64,000 nucleotides of DNA from Spirochaetae bacterium HGW-Spirochaetae-2 (GCA_002839355.1 PGXW01000011.1:1-64000), one strand, 5' to 3'; shown: positions 43,109-52,405, counted from the first letter of the stretch. Numbers and translations are program-made. Notes: generated from the letters alone by a model not told the origin.

Positions 43109-44758
43109 GTGGCCGGCAAATTCTCCATCAACCTGGTAGCCTGCGCGATCGAACAATCTTTCATGGCCTATCCATTGGGGGCATTGTGCATCCTTACCGC
43201 GCTGAACAACGACGTGCGGACCAAAGATGCCACGGATGTGTCGTTGTCACACTACCTTGCGGACACCCATGATCCTGTCGCGGCGGCACAGGCTGTCGCA
43301 AAGACGGGCAGCAATCTGGTGGGCCTGTCGATGTACCTGTACAACAGGGACTGGTTCAACCGGTTCATACCGGCATTCAAGCAACTGTGTCCCGACACGA
43401 TACTGTACGCGGGCGGACCCGAGGCCGGTGCCAAGGCCCGGGAACTGCTCGATATGGGATTGTCCTTCATCGTGTTGGGCGAGGGCGAGGAAACTGTCGC
43501 TCTGGCGGTTTCACAACTGCTTGAGGGACTGGAACCCCATGGTCCCGGAATCCAAACCCGCTCGACACCCCTAGCCCACGCGGTGTATCCACTGGACTTG
43601 TCCACCCTGGCCTCTCCACTGCTTACCGGCACGGCAATCCCTTCCGATTATGAGGGTGTCTTGTGGGAAATGACACGAGGATGTCCCTACCACTGCGCAT
43701 TCTGCTTCGAATCGCGTGGTAGCCGTTCGGTACGGACCTATCCCGACGAGCGGATCGAAGCCGAGTTGGAGCTGCTGGTTGCCCACGAAGTAAAACACGT
43801 GTTCGTCCTGGATCCGACATTCAACATGGACCGCAAGCGTACCGTGCACATGCTTACCCTGTTGCGCGACCGATCTCCCTCGGACATGCACTTCACCTTC
43901 GAAGTCCGTGCGGAGTTGCTGGACAAGCAGACGGCCCAGCTGTTCAGCCAATTCCACTGTTCGCTCCAAATAGGATTGCAGAGTTGCAAGGCCACGGTTC
44001 TGAACGGCATCGGCCGCAAGTTCGATCCCGAGCTGTTTGCTTCCAAGGTTGCGTTGCTCAACACCCATGGCGTGGTCTTCGGGTTGGATCTCATCATCGG
44101 ACTGCCCGGCGACACCTTGGAATCCTTCAGGGACAGCATTGATTATGCGATCGGATGCAAACCGAGCAACCTGGATATTTTCCTCTTGGCGCTGTTGCCC
44201 GGAACACAACTAGCGGAGGATGCGAAGGCGTTGCACCTGCTCCACCAGGAGAAGAGTCCGTACCTGCTTCTCGGCAGCCCGACCATGAAAAGTGCCGATA
44301 TCGCGGTCGCGCTGCGCTTGAAGGATGCGTGCGACCAATTCTATACCCAGGGGCAAGCCGTCATGTGGTTCCACGCGGCATGTTCCGGACTCGACTTCCG
44401 ACCGGTCGAGTTGCTCGAGGCGTTCTCGGTCTATCTCGAGGAGTGTCCGATCGAGGAAGACGAGGATATCTTCGCCGTCCAGGACCGGTTTATCCAAACG
44501 CTGTACCACGAGAATGACAAGCAGGATCTCTTGCCGGCACTGCTCAGCTATATGGAGTTGCATCAGGGAATCGCACACCTGCAGGAGAGCGGCGAGAGTC
44601 CGGTCGTCTACCTGCAGTACGACAGCGACCTGTTGGCCCAACTGGATTCCATGCCATTGGCAGATTTTTCCAGGACCTATCCACCATCCGAAGAGCCGCA
44701 ACCCAATTGGATCTTTGTCGACGACGGGATCCTCTATGTCGAGAAGATGGAGGGGTAA
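43109..44758 (+). CDS. B12-binding radical SAM protein
   Basis: The N-terminal 150 residues form a cobalamin-binding Rossmann domain (YPLGALCILTALNND, VGLSMYLYNRDW, LYAGGPEAGAKA), then a radical SAM core with the cluster motif TRGCPYHCAFCFES and GLDLIIGLPGDTLESF. The C-terminus resembles a DUF4080-like region. The start is probably GTG at 43109, one base after the LiaF-like stop (TAGCGTG), which suggests reinitiation; ATG 43163 would cut into the B12 domain. 549 residues. The modified substrate is unknown. Confidence 0.82.
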   Translation: MAGKFSINLVACAIEQSFMAYPLGALCILTALNNDVRTKDATDVSLSHYLADTHDPVAAAQAVAKTGSNLVGLSMYLYNRDWFNRFIPAFKQLCPDTILYAGGPEAGAKARELLDMGLSFIVLGEGEETVALAVSQLLEGLEPHGPGIQTRSTPLAHAVYPLDLSTLASPLLTGTAIPSDYEGVLWEMTRGCPYHCAFCFESRGSRSVRTYPDERIEAELELLVAHEVKHVFVLDPTFNMDRKRTVHMLTLLRDRSPSDMHFTFEVRAELLDKQTAQLFSQFHCSLQIGLQSCKATVLNGIGRKFDPELFASKVALLNTHGVVFGLDLIIGLPGDTLESFRDSIDYAIGCKPSNLDIFLLALLPGTQLAEDAKALHLLHQEKSPYLLLGSPTMKSADIAVALRLKDACDQFYTQGQAVMWFHAACSGLDFRPVELLEAFSVYLEECPIEEDEDIFAVQDRFIQTLYHENDKQDLLPALLSYMELHQGIAHLQESGESPVVYLQYDSDLLAQLDSMPLADFSRTYPPSEEPQPNWIFVDDGILYVEKMEG

Positions 44759-44819
44759 GAAGAGCTTGTGCTTGCAATATCCATTACCGGTAGGCTACAG
44801 TAGCACAAAGGGGCATGTG

Positions 44820-45554
44820 ATGATGAGTACGAAGTGGTATCGGAAACTAGTGCTGGGTATGATCGTGCTGACCATGGCCATGTTCAGCAGCTGTGTCATG
44901 CAACAGGGTCTCAGCCTCACCCAGGATCGTTCGGGTTGGGCCACCACCGATTTGTACGTATACGATTTCTTCCTGACGGTATTGGAGGATTTCGAGCCGT
45001 TCGCTCCCGAAGAACGGGAGAAATCGATCATGGATGCCTCGATCGACGACTTCGTCAACCAATTGCACGCCACCGCCAGCGCGTCGAACATAGCATCGAC
45101 CAAGATCGGTTCCAACGGCTATTTCATCGATTTCACCTTCTCCAGCTTGGAAAACCTGCTGAACGACCTCAACAGGCGCCAACCCCAGAGCATCGTGCGG
45201 ATCACACGCTCGGCAACAGCCACCACACTGGTGATCCACCTGGATCTGGAGAACTATCCGCAACTGACCCGTATGATTCCCTTCCTCGCAGACCCCAACT
45301 TCGAGACGTTCGGCCCCCTGTACAACGAGGGCATGAGCGAGGAGGAGTACTTGGATATGATCAGCTATATCTTGGGCGAGGATGGTCCGTCCTCGATAAC
45401 CGACAGTGTCATCTCCTTGCGTCTGACCACACCCTCGGTGATCAGGAGCCAAAAGGGAGGGGTACGCGAAGGCCCGAATTCCATCCGGTTCGACATACCC
45501 CTCATCGAGTTCCTGCTGTTGGCACAGCCGATCGAATTCAGCGCAACCTGGTAA
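44820..45554 (+). CDS. Lipoprotein of unknown function
   Basis: The 244-residue product has a lipoprotein signal: MMSTKWYRKLVLGMIVL then MAMFSSC, with the acylated cysteine at about residue 25. The mature part is mostly polar and acidic without a motif I recognise. AAGGGG lies 6 nt before ATG 44820. It follows the radical SAM gene by 61 bp and abuts the convergent ychF gene with no gap. Confidence 0.78.
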   Translation: MMSTKWYRKLVLGMIVLTMAMFSSCVMQQGLSLTQDRSGWATTDLYVYDFFLTVLEDFEPFAPEEREKSIMDASIDDFVNQLHATASASNIASTKIGSNGYFIDFTFSSLENLLNDLNRRQPQSIVRITRSATATTLVIHLDLENYPQLTRMIPFLADPNFETFGPLYNEGMSEEEYLDMISYILGEDGPSSITDSVISLRLTTPSVIRSQKGGVREGPNSIRFDIPLIEFLLLAQPIEFSATW

Positions 45555-46661
45555 TTAGTTGTTGAACCTGAAGTGCATGATGTCTCCGTCGCGCACTTCA
45601 TACTCCTTCCCTTCTATCCTGAACTTGCCGGCTTCCCGCACCTTCTGCTCGCTGCCGAAGTTGAACAGGTCGTCGCAATGGTACACCTCGGCTTTGATGA
45701 ATCCCTTCTCGAAGTCCGTGTGGATGACCCCTGCGGCCTGTGGGGCCTTGTCCCCCGCGTGGAATGTCCATGCGCGGTTCTCATCGCTTCCGGCGGTGAA
45801 GAACGTCCGTAGGCCCAAAGTCCGGTACCCCGTGTGTATGAGTTGGTTGAGTCCCGACTCCTCCAGCCCCACGGCTTCCAGGAATTCCGCGCGGTCTTCC
45901 GGCGTATCGAGCGCTGCTATCTCGGCTTCGATCTTGCCGCAGATCACCACGGTCGGGGCACCTTCGGCATCGGCGATGGACCGCACGGTCCGCACAAAAT
46001 CGTTCTCTTCGCCGATTCCATCCTCGTCCACGTTGCAGACGTAGATCACCGGCTTGAGGGTGATCAGGTGCAAGTCGTAGACCAGTTTCAATTCTTCCTC
46101 GCTAAATCCGAGGCTCCGTGCGGCAATACCGTCACCCAGTGCCTCACGGAGCTTTTCCAGTACAGGCAGCACGGTGGCGACCTGCTTCGCCGTTTCCTTG
46201 TCCAGGCGCGACATTTTGGAAGTCTTCTGGTAGCGCTTGTCCACGGTCTCGAGATCGGCCAAGGCCAGTTCTATGTTTATGGTCTCTATATCGCTGGCCG
46301 GGTCGATCCTATTGTCGACGTGGATAATATCCGGATTCTCGAAACAGCGGACCACATGGACCAGGACTCCAACTTCGCGTATAGAGGCCAAGAAGCGGTT
46401 TCCCAACCCCTCGCCCTTCGAGGCACCCGCGACCAGACCGGCGATATCAACGAATTCGACTGTAGCCGGGACAACCCGTTCGGTGGGAATCAGTTCGACG
46501 ATCCTGTCGAGCCGCTTGTCAGGTATGCTGACCATGCCGATATTCGGATTGATGGTACAGAAAGGATAATTTGCCGCTTCGGCCGGTGCCGAGGAAAGCG
46601 CTGAGAAAATTGTTGACTTGCCGACGTTCGGCAATCCGACGATACCGCAGTTTAAACCCAT
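45555..46661 (-). CDS. ychF: Ribosome-binding GTPase/ATPase YchF
   Basis: YchF (OLA1) binds ribosomes and hydrolyses ATP. From ATG 46661 the protein starts MGLNCGIVGLPNVGKSTIFSAL, with FVDIAGLVAGASKGEGLGN as the switch region and a TGS domain ending FRIEGKEYEVRDGDIMHFRFN. 368 residues, standard. AAAGGGG precedes the ATG; 56 upstream in-frame codons cover the intergenic promoter region and are rejected. Confidence 0.95.
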   Translation of the reverse strand: MGLNCGIVGLPNVGKSTIFSALSSAPAEAANYPFCTINPNIGMVSIPDKRLDRIVELIPTERVVPATVEFVDIAGLVAGASKGEGLGNRFLASIREVGVLVHVVRCFENPDIIHVDNRIDPASDIETINIELALADLETVDKRYQKTSKMSRLDKETAKQVATVLPVLEKLREALGDGIAARSLGFSEEELKLVYDLHLITLKPVIYVCNVDEDGIGEENDFVRTVRSIADAEGAPTVVICGKIEAEIAALDTPEDRAEFLEAVGLEESGLNQLIHTGYRTLGLRTFFTAGSDENRAWTFHAGDKAPQAAGVIHTDFEKGFIKAEVYHCDDLFNFGSEQKVREAGKFRIEGKEYEVRDGDIMHFRFNN

Positions 46662-46679
46662 GGGGACCCCTTTGATTGC

Positions 46680-46709
46680 TTGTAATGCGCGTGGAGTATA
46701 GCATATAAT
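46680..46709 (+). promoter_or_regulatory. Promoter of hflX
   Basis: TTGTAA (46680-46685), 18-bp spacer, TATAAT (46704-46709), a perfect -10. Transcription would start near 46716, leaving about 40 nt before the gene. Confidence 0.65.
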
Positions 46710-46757
46710 GATATCTAAGGTAACTATCTGCGATAATTGCCGAAAGGAGCTTTTTCC

Positions 46758-48047
46758 ATTACAGATACAACACTTATTCAAATCGACCAGCTGCAGACCA
46801 AAGCCTTTGTCGTGGTGATACGACCCCAAGGCGAGGAAATCCGACGCTCACAAGCGCGCCTGGAGGAACTTCTGAGTCTGGTACAGACCATGGGGGCCGA
46901 AATCGTCAGTTCCCTTGTCATTCCTCTCCGCGAAACCAATGCCGCCACCCTGATCGGATCGGGAAAAGTGGCCGAGCTCGATGCGTTGGCCAAGGAAGCC
47001 GGGGCCGATTGTATCATATTCGACCGCGACCTGCCTCCCCGCGTCCAGCGGAACCTCGAGCAGACCATGGATATCGCGGTGATCGACCGGCAGGAGGTGA
47101 TCCTGCAGATTTTCAGCGATCGCGCGGCGACCAAGGAAGCCGTCCTGCAAGTGGCGCTGGCCCGCCAGGAATACTCGCTTCCCCGCCTGACCAGAAAATG
47201 GACACACCTCTCCCGGCAACGGGGTGGAACAAAAGGCACGAGGGGTGAAGGCGAGACCCAGCTCGAGATAGACCGGCGGATCGTATTGAACAAGATCACC
47301 GTGCTCAAGGATGAGTTGAAGAAGGTCGAGGCGCAACGGGCGATCCAACGCAAGAGCCGGTCGAACGGAACGCTTCCCACAGCTGCGATCGTCGGGTATA
47401 CCAATGCGGGAAAATCCTCGTTGCTCAACCTGCTTTCGAAAAGCGATGTGCTCGTCGAGAACAAGTTGTTCGCGACCCTTGATCCCACCACACGAAAAGT
47501 GGCCCTGCCCCGGGGCGGCGACATGCTGATCTCGGATACTGTAGGATTCGTGAGCGACCTGCCGCACCAATTGGTGGATGCCTTCAAATCGACATTGGAA
47601 GAGGCCAGGTACGACGATTTCATCATCCACGTGGTCGATGCGGCCCACCCCGACATGCTCCAGTGCTTCGAGACCACCATGAAGGTCCTTTCGTCACTCG
47701 GATGCGAGGGAAAACCCATGGTGGTGTTCATCAACAAGATGGACAGCCCCCACAACGAATTTTCGGTCGCGAAGATACTGGCGGACCATCCGGGTTCGAT
47801 CGCCGGATCGGTGCGTGAACAGCGGGGAATCGCCGAATTGCTCAATGCCATGGAGATCATGGCGCACCACTCGCATCCCGAGTCCACCTACTTGTTCCCC
47901 CATTCGAGGGGCGATCTGGTCGCGCTTGTCAGAAACAACGGCACTATCATAGATATCAAGTATATCGATGAAGGCGTGGCGGTGACGGCCCGCCTTCCTG
48001 CCCGGTTGCTCTCCAAGCTGGAACCCTTCGCTCGATCTGAAGGCTGA
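46758..48047 (+). CDS. hflX: Ribosome-dissociating GTPase HflX, probable ATT start
   Basis: HflX splits stalled or heat-damaged ribosomes. Its N-terminal domain has LIGSGKVAELDALAKE and its G domain GYTNAGKSSLLNLLS, with DTVGFVSDLPHQLVDAF and NKMD. No ATG or GTG lies in frame near the N-terminus. A strong AAAGGAGC (46743-46750) stands 8 nt before ATT at 46758, whereas the only in-frame TTG (46737) lies upstream of that site and has only a weak site 15 nt away. ATT is therefore the best start, giving 429 residues. Confidence 0.9.
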   Translation: MTDTTLIQIDQLQTKAFVVVIRPQGEEIRRSQARLEELLSLVQTMGAEIVSSLVIPLRETNAATLIGSGKVAELDALAKEAGADCIIFDRDLPPRVQRNLEQTMDIAVIDRQEVILQIFSDRAATKEAVLQVALARQEYSLPRLTRKWTHLSRQRGGTKGTRGEGETQLEIDRRIVLNKITVLKDELKKVEAQRAIQRKSRSNGTLPTAAIVGYTNAGKSSLLNLLSKSDVLVENKLFATLDPTTRKVALPRGGDMLISDTVGFVSDLPHQLVDAFKSTLEEARYDDFIIHVVDAAHPDMLQCFETTMKVLSSLGCEGKPMVVFINKMDSPHNEFSVAKILADHPGSIAGSVREQRGIAELLNAMEIMAHHSHPESTYLFPHSRGDLVALVRNNGTIIDIKYIDEGVAVTARLPARLLSKLEPFARSEG

Positions 48048-48055
48048 ACAAGAGA

Positions 48056-48087
48056 AAGGCCACGGTGGATTGACCCATCGTGACCTT
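48056..48087. terminator. Hairpin between convergent hflX and a small outer-membrane-like gene
   Basis: AAGG-C-CACGGTGG, loop, CCCATCGTG-A-CCTT. On the minus strand it is followed by TCTCTTGTT, on the plus strand by no T run, so termination is likely but weak. Confidence 0.5.
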
Positions 48088-48113
48088 CGCATTGTTGTCT
48101 TCGTGCGGTGTTT

Positions 48114-48572
48114 CTATTCGAAATACCAGAGACCGCCGAGTGCTACGTTGATGTCGAAGCCGAGATCGGGAAGGACCCTGAGTCCAGGACCGACCTTCAA
48201 GAATACCTCGACCGGGAAATCCTCGAAGAAATAGGACACGCCGAAGGGCACATTGACTGAGAGGGTGAAGTCAGGTCCACCAACGCTGATCGCGCCGGTC
48301 ACGCCGACGTTCACATAGAAGGGAACGCCATCGATATCGAACTCGCTCAAATCGTATTGGGCTCCGGCTTCAAGGGCGAAACCGCCATTGTAGTTGTACC
48401 CGAGGGTTCCGACGAGTCTGAAATCATCCATGCCGTATTTCACTGCAACACCAGAGACAGGCCAACCACCGCTGAGACCGACACCGATACCGTTTGTCTT
48501 CATGTAGCCTGCGGCTGAAAGGGGCAGGGCGATGATGAGAACAAGAGCAACCACCAGAAATACTTTCTTCAT
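48114..48572 (-). CDS. Small outer-membrane beta-barrel-like protein, paralogue 1
   Basis: MKKVFLVVALVLIIALPLSAAG is a signal peptide; the remaining 130 residues alternate polar and aromatic or glycine residues and end WYFE with a terminal aromatic, as in outer-membrane barrels. It has the same length (152 residues) and pattern as the gene at 52406: PFGVSYFFEDFPVEVFLKVGP here, PVTWSYYLDDLPMKIFVKAGP there. AAAGGAG lies 9 nt before ATG 48572. No function known. Confidence 0.75.
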   Translation of the reverse strand: MKKVFLVVALVLIIALPLSAAGYMKTNGIGVGLSGGWPVSGVAVKYGMDDFRLVGTLGYNYNGGFALEAGAQYDLSEFDIDGVPFYVNVGVTGAISVGGPDFTLSVNVPFGVSYFFEDFPVEVFLKVGPGLRVLPDLGFDINVALGGLWYFE

Positions 48573-48674
48573 ACGTTTCATCTCCTTTGGGAGTGTATCC
48601 CGCGTTTGTTACTATGAATAATAATACTGCAATCAGTCGGTATTATCCACACAATATCTAGAACTTATACATAA

Positions 48675-48712
48675 AACCTTTGGAAAGGTTACAAATTTTG
48701 CCTTTTAAAGGC
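48675..48712 (+). promoter_or_regulatory. Two palindromes upstream of the OPT transporter
   Basis: AACCTTT-GG-AAAGGTT (48675-48690) and GCCTTT-T-AAAGGC (48700-48712) share the CCTTT/AAAGG core, with centres about 24 bp apart. They could be a double operator; the second is followed by GGTTTTCT and might also act as a weak terminator. Confidence 0.4.
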
Positions 48713-48783
48713 GGTTTTCTGAACACTTAACGAATATCCGTCAATCTGCTATGCTTGCGCCAACTACAGGAGGAGGAGCTTTT

Positions 48784-50409
48784 ATGGAAACAAAACCTAT
48801 ACGTCAATTGACTCTACGTGGATTCATCATCGGCCTGCTCGGCCTTATCGTAATAACCAGCAGTTCCATGTATGTCGCACTGCGCATGGGAGCCCTACCT
48901 TGGCCTACCGTCTTCGTTACGGTTGTCAGCATGGCAGTCCTCCGACGGTTCAAGGGTTCCTCGTTGCAGGAGATCAATGTCACCCACACCATGATGAGCT
49001 CCGGTGCTATGGTTGCCGGAGGTCTCGCATTCACCCTTCCCGGTATATGGATGCTCAACGCACAGGCCGAAGTGTCACCTATTTCGATACTGGTGATAAC
49101 CCTCTCCGGTGCACTGTTGGGAACGTTGTTCACCATTGTCGCCCGCCAACGCTATATCGTCGAGGAACAACTGCCTTATCCCATGGGCCAAGCCGCATAC
49201 AACACGCTCATTGCCAGTACGACAAAAGGCAAGGGAGCCGTCCTGTTGTTCGCTTGCATGGCCGCAAGCGCGTTGTTCACCATCTTCCGTGACGGCATTC
49301 CCATAATCCCCGCGGTATTGGTGATCTTCGCAGGAACAGCCGTGGTTCCTGGAGTCGCCATGTGGGTCTCGCCCATGGCTGCGGGAATCGGTGCGATGAT
49401 AGGTCCGGTGCTCTCCCTTGTCTGGCTCGGTGGTGCGGTCCTGGGATATCTTCTGCTCACGCCGATCGGCATCGTTACCGGTCTGTTCGCCGATATGGCC
49501 AGCGCGGACCTGTTCAGACAAAACCTGGGAATCGGGTTGATGGTCGGAACGGGTGTCGGAATCCTCATCAAGACTGCGATCCAGAAGATATCGCAATTCA
49601 AGCAGCAGGGCACGAAGAAGGCCGCGTCTTCCAACGTGTTCGCCATTCCCGCCGGGAAAACCAGATGGATCGCCTTGTCGGTAATCGTCGGGGTGCTGGT
49701 GCTGCTCACCGCGGGCTCGGAAATCAGCTTTTTGCAAGCGGTGGTCACTATCGTCGGTATCTATCTCACGACGCAGCTGGCGGCAATGTTGACCGGGCAG
49801 ACCGGCATCAACCCCATGGAGATATTCGGCATCCTGGTGCTGCTCGCTATCCAGATCATGTGGAACCCTTCGACCATCGCGGCGTTCTCCATTGCTGGAG
49901 TCACTGCAGTCGCGTGCGGGTTGACCGGTGATATGATGAACGATTTGAAATCTGGCCACCTGGTCGGTACCAAACCCTCTTCCCAGATAGTTGCCGAAGG
50001 AATCGGCGGCCTAGTCGGCTCGGTTGTGGCAGTAATTGCCCTATTTGTGCTGAAGGATGCGTTCGGAGGGTTCGGTTCGGAGATGCTTCCCGCTCCACAG
50101 GCACGGGCGGTCACCGCAATGGTCGGAGGACTCGGCCATATCCCGGCATTCACCATAGGCGCGATTGTTGGGATCGTCCTGTATGTCATGAACGTTCCGG
50201 CCGCGACGCTGGGCCTGGGCATCTATCTTCCGATCTACATTTCGACCATCATGGGATTCGGCGCCCTGGTGCTGCTTGCCATCAAGAGGATCTTGGGAAA
50301 GAAACGGTCGGAGCAGTTGGTGGACAAGACCAGTCTGGTTGCCAGCGGTTTCCTTGGCGGTGAAGGTATCACCGGCGTCCTACTGGCCATTATCGCAATG
50401 TTCGCGTAG
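48784..50409 (+). CDS. OPT-family oligopeptide transporter
   Basis: A 541-residue protein with about 14 membrane helices, starting TLRGFIIGLLGLIVITSSSMYVALRMGALPWPTVFVTV, the typical OPT opening, with EEQLPYPMGQAAYNTLIAS and GVTAVACGLTGDMMNDLKSGHLVGTKP, the second being a strong family signature. Substrates are oligopeptides or metal-chelates. GGAGGAGGAG precedes ATG 48784. Confidence 0.9.
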   Translation: METKPIRQLTLRGFIIGLLGLIVITSSSMYVALRMGALPWPTVFVTVVSMAVLRRFKGSSLQEINVTHTMMSSGAMVAGGLAFTLPGIWMLNAQAEVSPISILVITLSGALLGTLFTIVARQRYIVEEQLPYPMGQAAYNTLIASTTKGKGAVLLFACMAASALFTIFRDGIPIIPAVLVIFAGTAVVPGVAMWVSPMAAGIGAMIGPVLSLVWLGGAVLGYLLLTPIGIVTGLFADMASADLFRQNLGIGLMVGTGVGILIKTAIQKISQFKQQGTKKAASSNVFAIPAGKTRWIALSVIVGVLVLLTAGSEISFLQAVVTIVGIYLTTQLAAMLTGQTGINPMEIFGILVLLAIQIMWNPSTIAAFSIAGVTAVACGLTGDMMNDLKSGHLVGTKPSSQIVAEGIGGLVGSVVAVIALFVLKDAFGGFGSEMLPAPQARAVTAMVGGLGHIPAFTIGAIVGIVLYVMNVPAATLGLGIYLPIYISTIMGFGALVLLAIKRILGKKRSEQLVDKTSLVASGFLGGEGITGVLLAIIAMFA

Positions 50410-50437
50410 ACTGTACCCATACGAGGAGCAATGAAGT

Positions 50438-51490
50438 ATGGATGAGCACAAGAAGATGCCAAAGACCCTGTATGGCATGAAGCCCAATGAGATCCTAGGG
50501 GCATTGGGTTTGGAAAAGACATTTCAGGGGAAACAGGTCTACAAATGGCTCGTCCGTGGTGTCTCGAGTTTCGAGGAGATGACCGATTTGCCGAAACCGC
50601 TCCGTTTCCGATTGGGTGAGGCAATGCCCCGCCTTGCTTCCAGCGAGGTGGTCGACGAGCAGACCGATTCTTCCGGAGCAACCAAGCTGGCTATCCAGCT
50701 TATCGATGGAGCTGTGGTCGAATGTGTGCTGCTGACAGACAAGGAGGACCGCAAGACCGCATGTCTTTCGAGCCAGGTCGGGTGCGCCATGGGTTGCACT
50801 TTCTGCCGAACCGGTACCATGGGTCTGGTGCGGAACCTGCAGGCGTTCGAGATAATCGAACAGTTTGTCCACCTGAGGCGAATTGCCCCGGACACCACGC
50901 ATATCGTATTCATGGGAATGGGTGAACCTATGGCGAACTTCGCCGAGGTGATCCAGGCTATCAACTACCTGCATGATCCCGCCGGGTTCGATATCGGCCT
51001 CAGGCGCATCACCATAAGCACGTGCGGACTTATCCCGGGAATCCTTCAGTTGGCGGAGATCAACCTTCCGGTGAAGCTGGCTGTATCGCTGGTGACTGCC
51101 GACAACGCCCAACGCACAGAATTGATGCCGGTGAACAAGGCCTATCCGCTCGAGGAGTTGAAATCGGCCCTTCTGCACTATCAGCATGTCGTGGGAAAGC
51201 GGTTCACCCTCGAATACGTCATGCTGCACAACTACAACACGGGCCTCCAATCGGCAAGGAAACTGGCGGCTTTTATCCGGGGGCTGGATGTCATTGTGAA
51301 CCTCATCCCCTGGAATCCGGCGGCCGAACTCGATTGGGAGACTCCCGACGGCAAGGAGATTGCGGCATTTACCCGTGAGCTCGACCTGCTCGGTGTCCCC
51401 TATACCCGCAGATTCTCGCGGGGTCGGGGAGTCAATGGCGCCTGTGGCCAGTTGGCGGTTCCGAAAAATGTGTGCGATTCGAATTTGTGA
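50438..51490 (+). CDS. rlmN: Dual-specificity RNA methyltransferase RlmN
   Basis: Radical SAM enzyme that methylates A2503 of 23S rRNA and A37 of tRNAs. The cluster motif is CAMGCTFC, followed by GTMGLVRNL, IVFMGMGEPMANF and RRITISTCGL. The second catalytic cysteine near the C-terminus is in GVNGACGQLA. 350 residues. GAGGAG precedes the ATG. Confidence 0.95.
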   Translation: MDEHKKMPKTLYGMKPNEILGALGLEKTFQGKQVYKWLVRGVSSFEEMTDLPKPLRFRLGEAMPRLASSEVVDEQTDSSGATKLAIQLIDGAVVECVLLTDKEDRKTACLSSQVGCAMGCTFCRTGTMGLVRNLQAFEIIEQFVHLRRIAPDTTHIVFMGMGEPMANFAEVIQAINYLHDPAGFDIGLRRITISTCGLIPGILQLAEINLPVKLAVSLVTADNAQRTELMPVNKAYPLEELKSALLHYQHVVGKRFTLEYVMLHNYNTGLQSARKLAAFIRGLDVIVNLIPWNPAAELDWETPDGKEIAAFTRELDLLGVPYTRRFSRGRGVNGACGQLAVPKNVCDSNL

Positions 51491-51499
51491 GGTAGTCCC

Positions 51500-52090
51500 A
51501 TCAAGATTTTCACCATATACGATACCCGACCTATCGAAGATGCATCGGTGTTGAACCCATGGTTCCGTCGAACCTGCAGGGCTGTGGTTGTCCACGAGGG
51601 GCGTATGGCCTTCTCCTATATGGCAAACCGCAGCCAATATGTCTTGCCCGGTGGAGGGATCGATCCCGGAGAGACGCCCCAGGAGTGTGCACAAAGGGAA
51701 TGCATGGAAGAATTGGGTTTGGGTATAACAGCATCCGAACCGGTGGGTATGGTACGGGAGTACTACGATGGTATCCTACGGTACGAGAACCTGTACCTGG
51801 AGGCAAAGCCGACTGGTCTTCGCGGCACACCCCAACGTACCGAGGAAGAGATCGGCCTCGGCATACAGGAACGCTGGTTGGATCTGCAATCAACCCGACC
51901 TACACTTCTACAGGCGCCGGCACATTTGATGCCGCACGAGTCTCAGACGGATCATGTGCAACGGGCGATCGCCAATTGCCATATGCGCGAATTGCTGGGA
52001 ATCTCGACAGTGCTCGGTTGGCCATGGGAAACCATTGCCGAAAGTCGGACCAGGATTGCCGGTATAGCAGTGGAATTTAAAATAATCTGA
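51500..52090 (+). CDS. Nudix hydrolase, probable ATC start
   Basis: The Nudix box fits perfectly: GGIDPGETPQECAQ followed by RECMEELG (Gx5Ex7REx2EExG). It hydrolyses nucleoside diphosphates linked to another group; substrate unknown. Reading in frame directly after the rlmN stop gives GSP then IKIFTIYDTRPIEDASVL, a plausible N-terminus, but there is no ATG, GTG or TTG before GTG 51548. GAGGT (51489-51493) sits 6 nt before ATC at 51500, so ATC is proposed. The stop codon is formed where the palindromic repeat B begins (T plus GA of the repeat), so the C-terminus may have been changed. Confidence 0.75.
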   Translation: MKIFTIYDTRPIEDASVLNPWFRRTCRAVVVHEGRMAFSYMANRSQYVLPGGGIDPGETPQECAQRECMEELGLGITASEPVGMVREYYDGILRYENLYLEAKPTGLRGTPQRTEEEIGLGIQERWLDLQSTRPTLLQAPAHLMPHESQTDHVQRAIANCHMRELLGISTVLGWPWETIAESRTRIAGIAVEFKII

Positions 52091-52334
52091 TTGCCAAACG
52101 AAGTGAGTGGAAAGGGGCCATGCAATGGCCACTCTCCCGAGCGAGTGCAGGCAACGTGAGGTGACCGAAGGAACCTTTCATGCCAAACGAAGTGAGTGGA
52201 AAGGGGCCATGCAATGGCCACTCTCCCGAGCGAGTGCAGGCAACGTGAGGATCCATACCTCGCCCCTTGGGGCGGGAAAGGAGGCGAAGCCTCCCGGGGC
52301 CAGGGCTTGCCCTGGGGGTATTGATACCTCTCAT
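52089..52334 (-). repeat. Dispersed palindromic repeat, copy B, one full and one internally deleted unit
   Basis: On the minus strand a full unit runs from ATGAGAGGTATC (52334) through the hairpins to TTTGGCA, and a shortened unit follows directly. The shared 70 bp (52092-52161 and 52181-52250) are identical, 89 bp apart. The last hairpin reads GGCCAT-TGC-ATGGCC, where copies C and D have GACCA/TGGTC. Confidence 0.9.
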
Positions 52335-52405
52335 GCCAAGACACATGCGGCCGTCTCGCTAGGAGACGGCTGGGCATAGGCAGCAGGAAATTCCTTGGGA
52401 TTGTG

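Noticed and set aside
46662-46829. 56-residue N-terminal extension of YchF
   Set aside because: It covers the divergent promoter region; the conserved start MGLNCGIVGLPNVGKS fits the family and has a ribosome site.
52089-52254. CRISPR array
   Set aside because: Only two 70-bp identical units 89 bp apart, with hairpins and no cas genes; they are units of the dispersed repeat.
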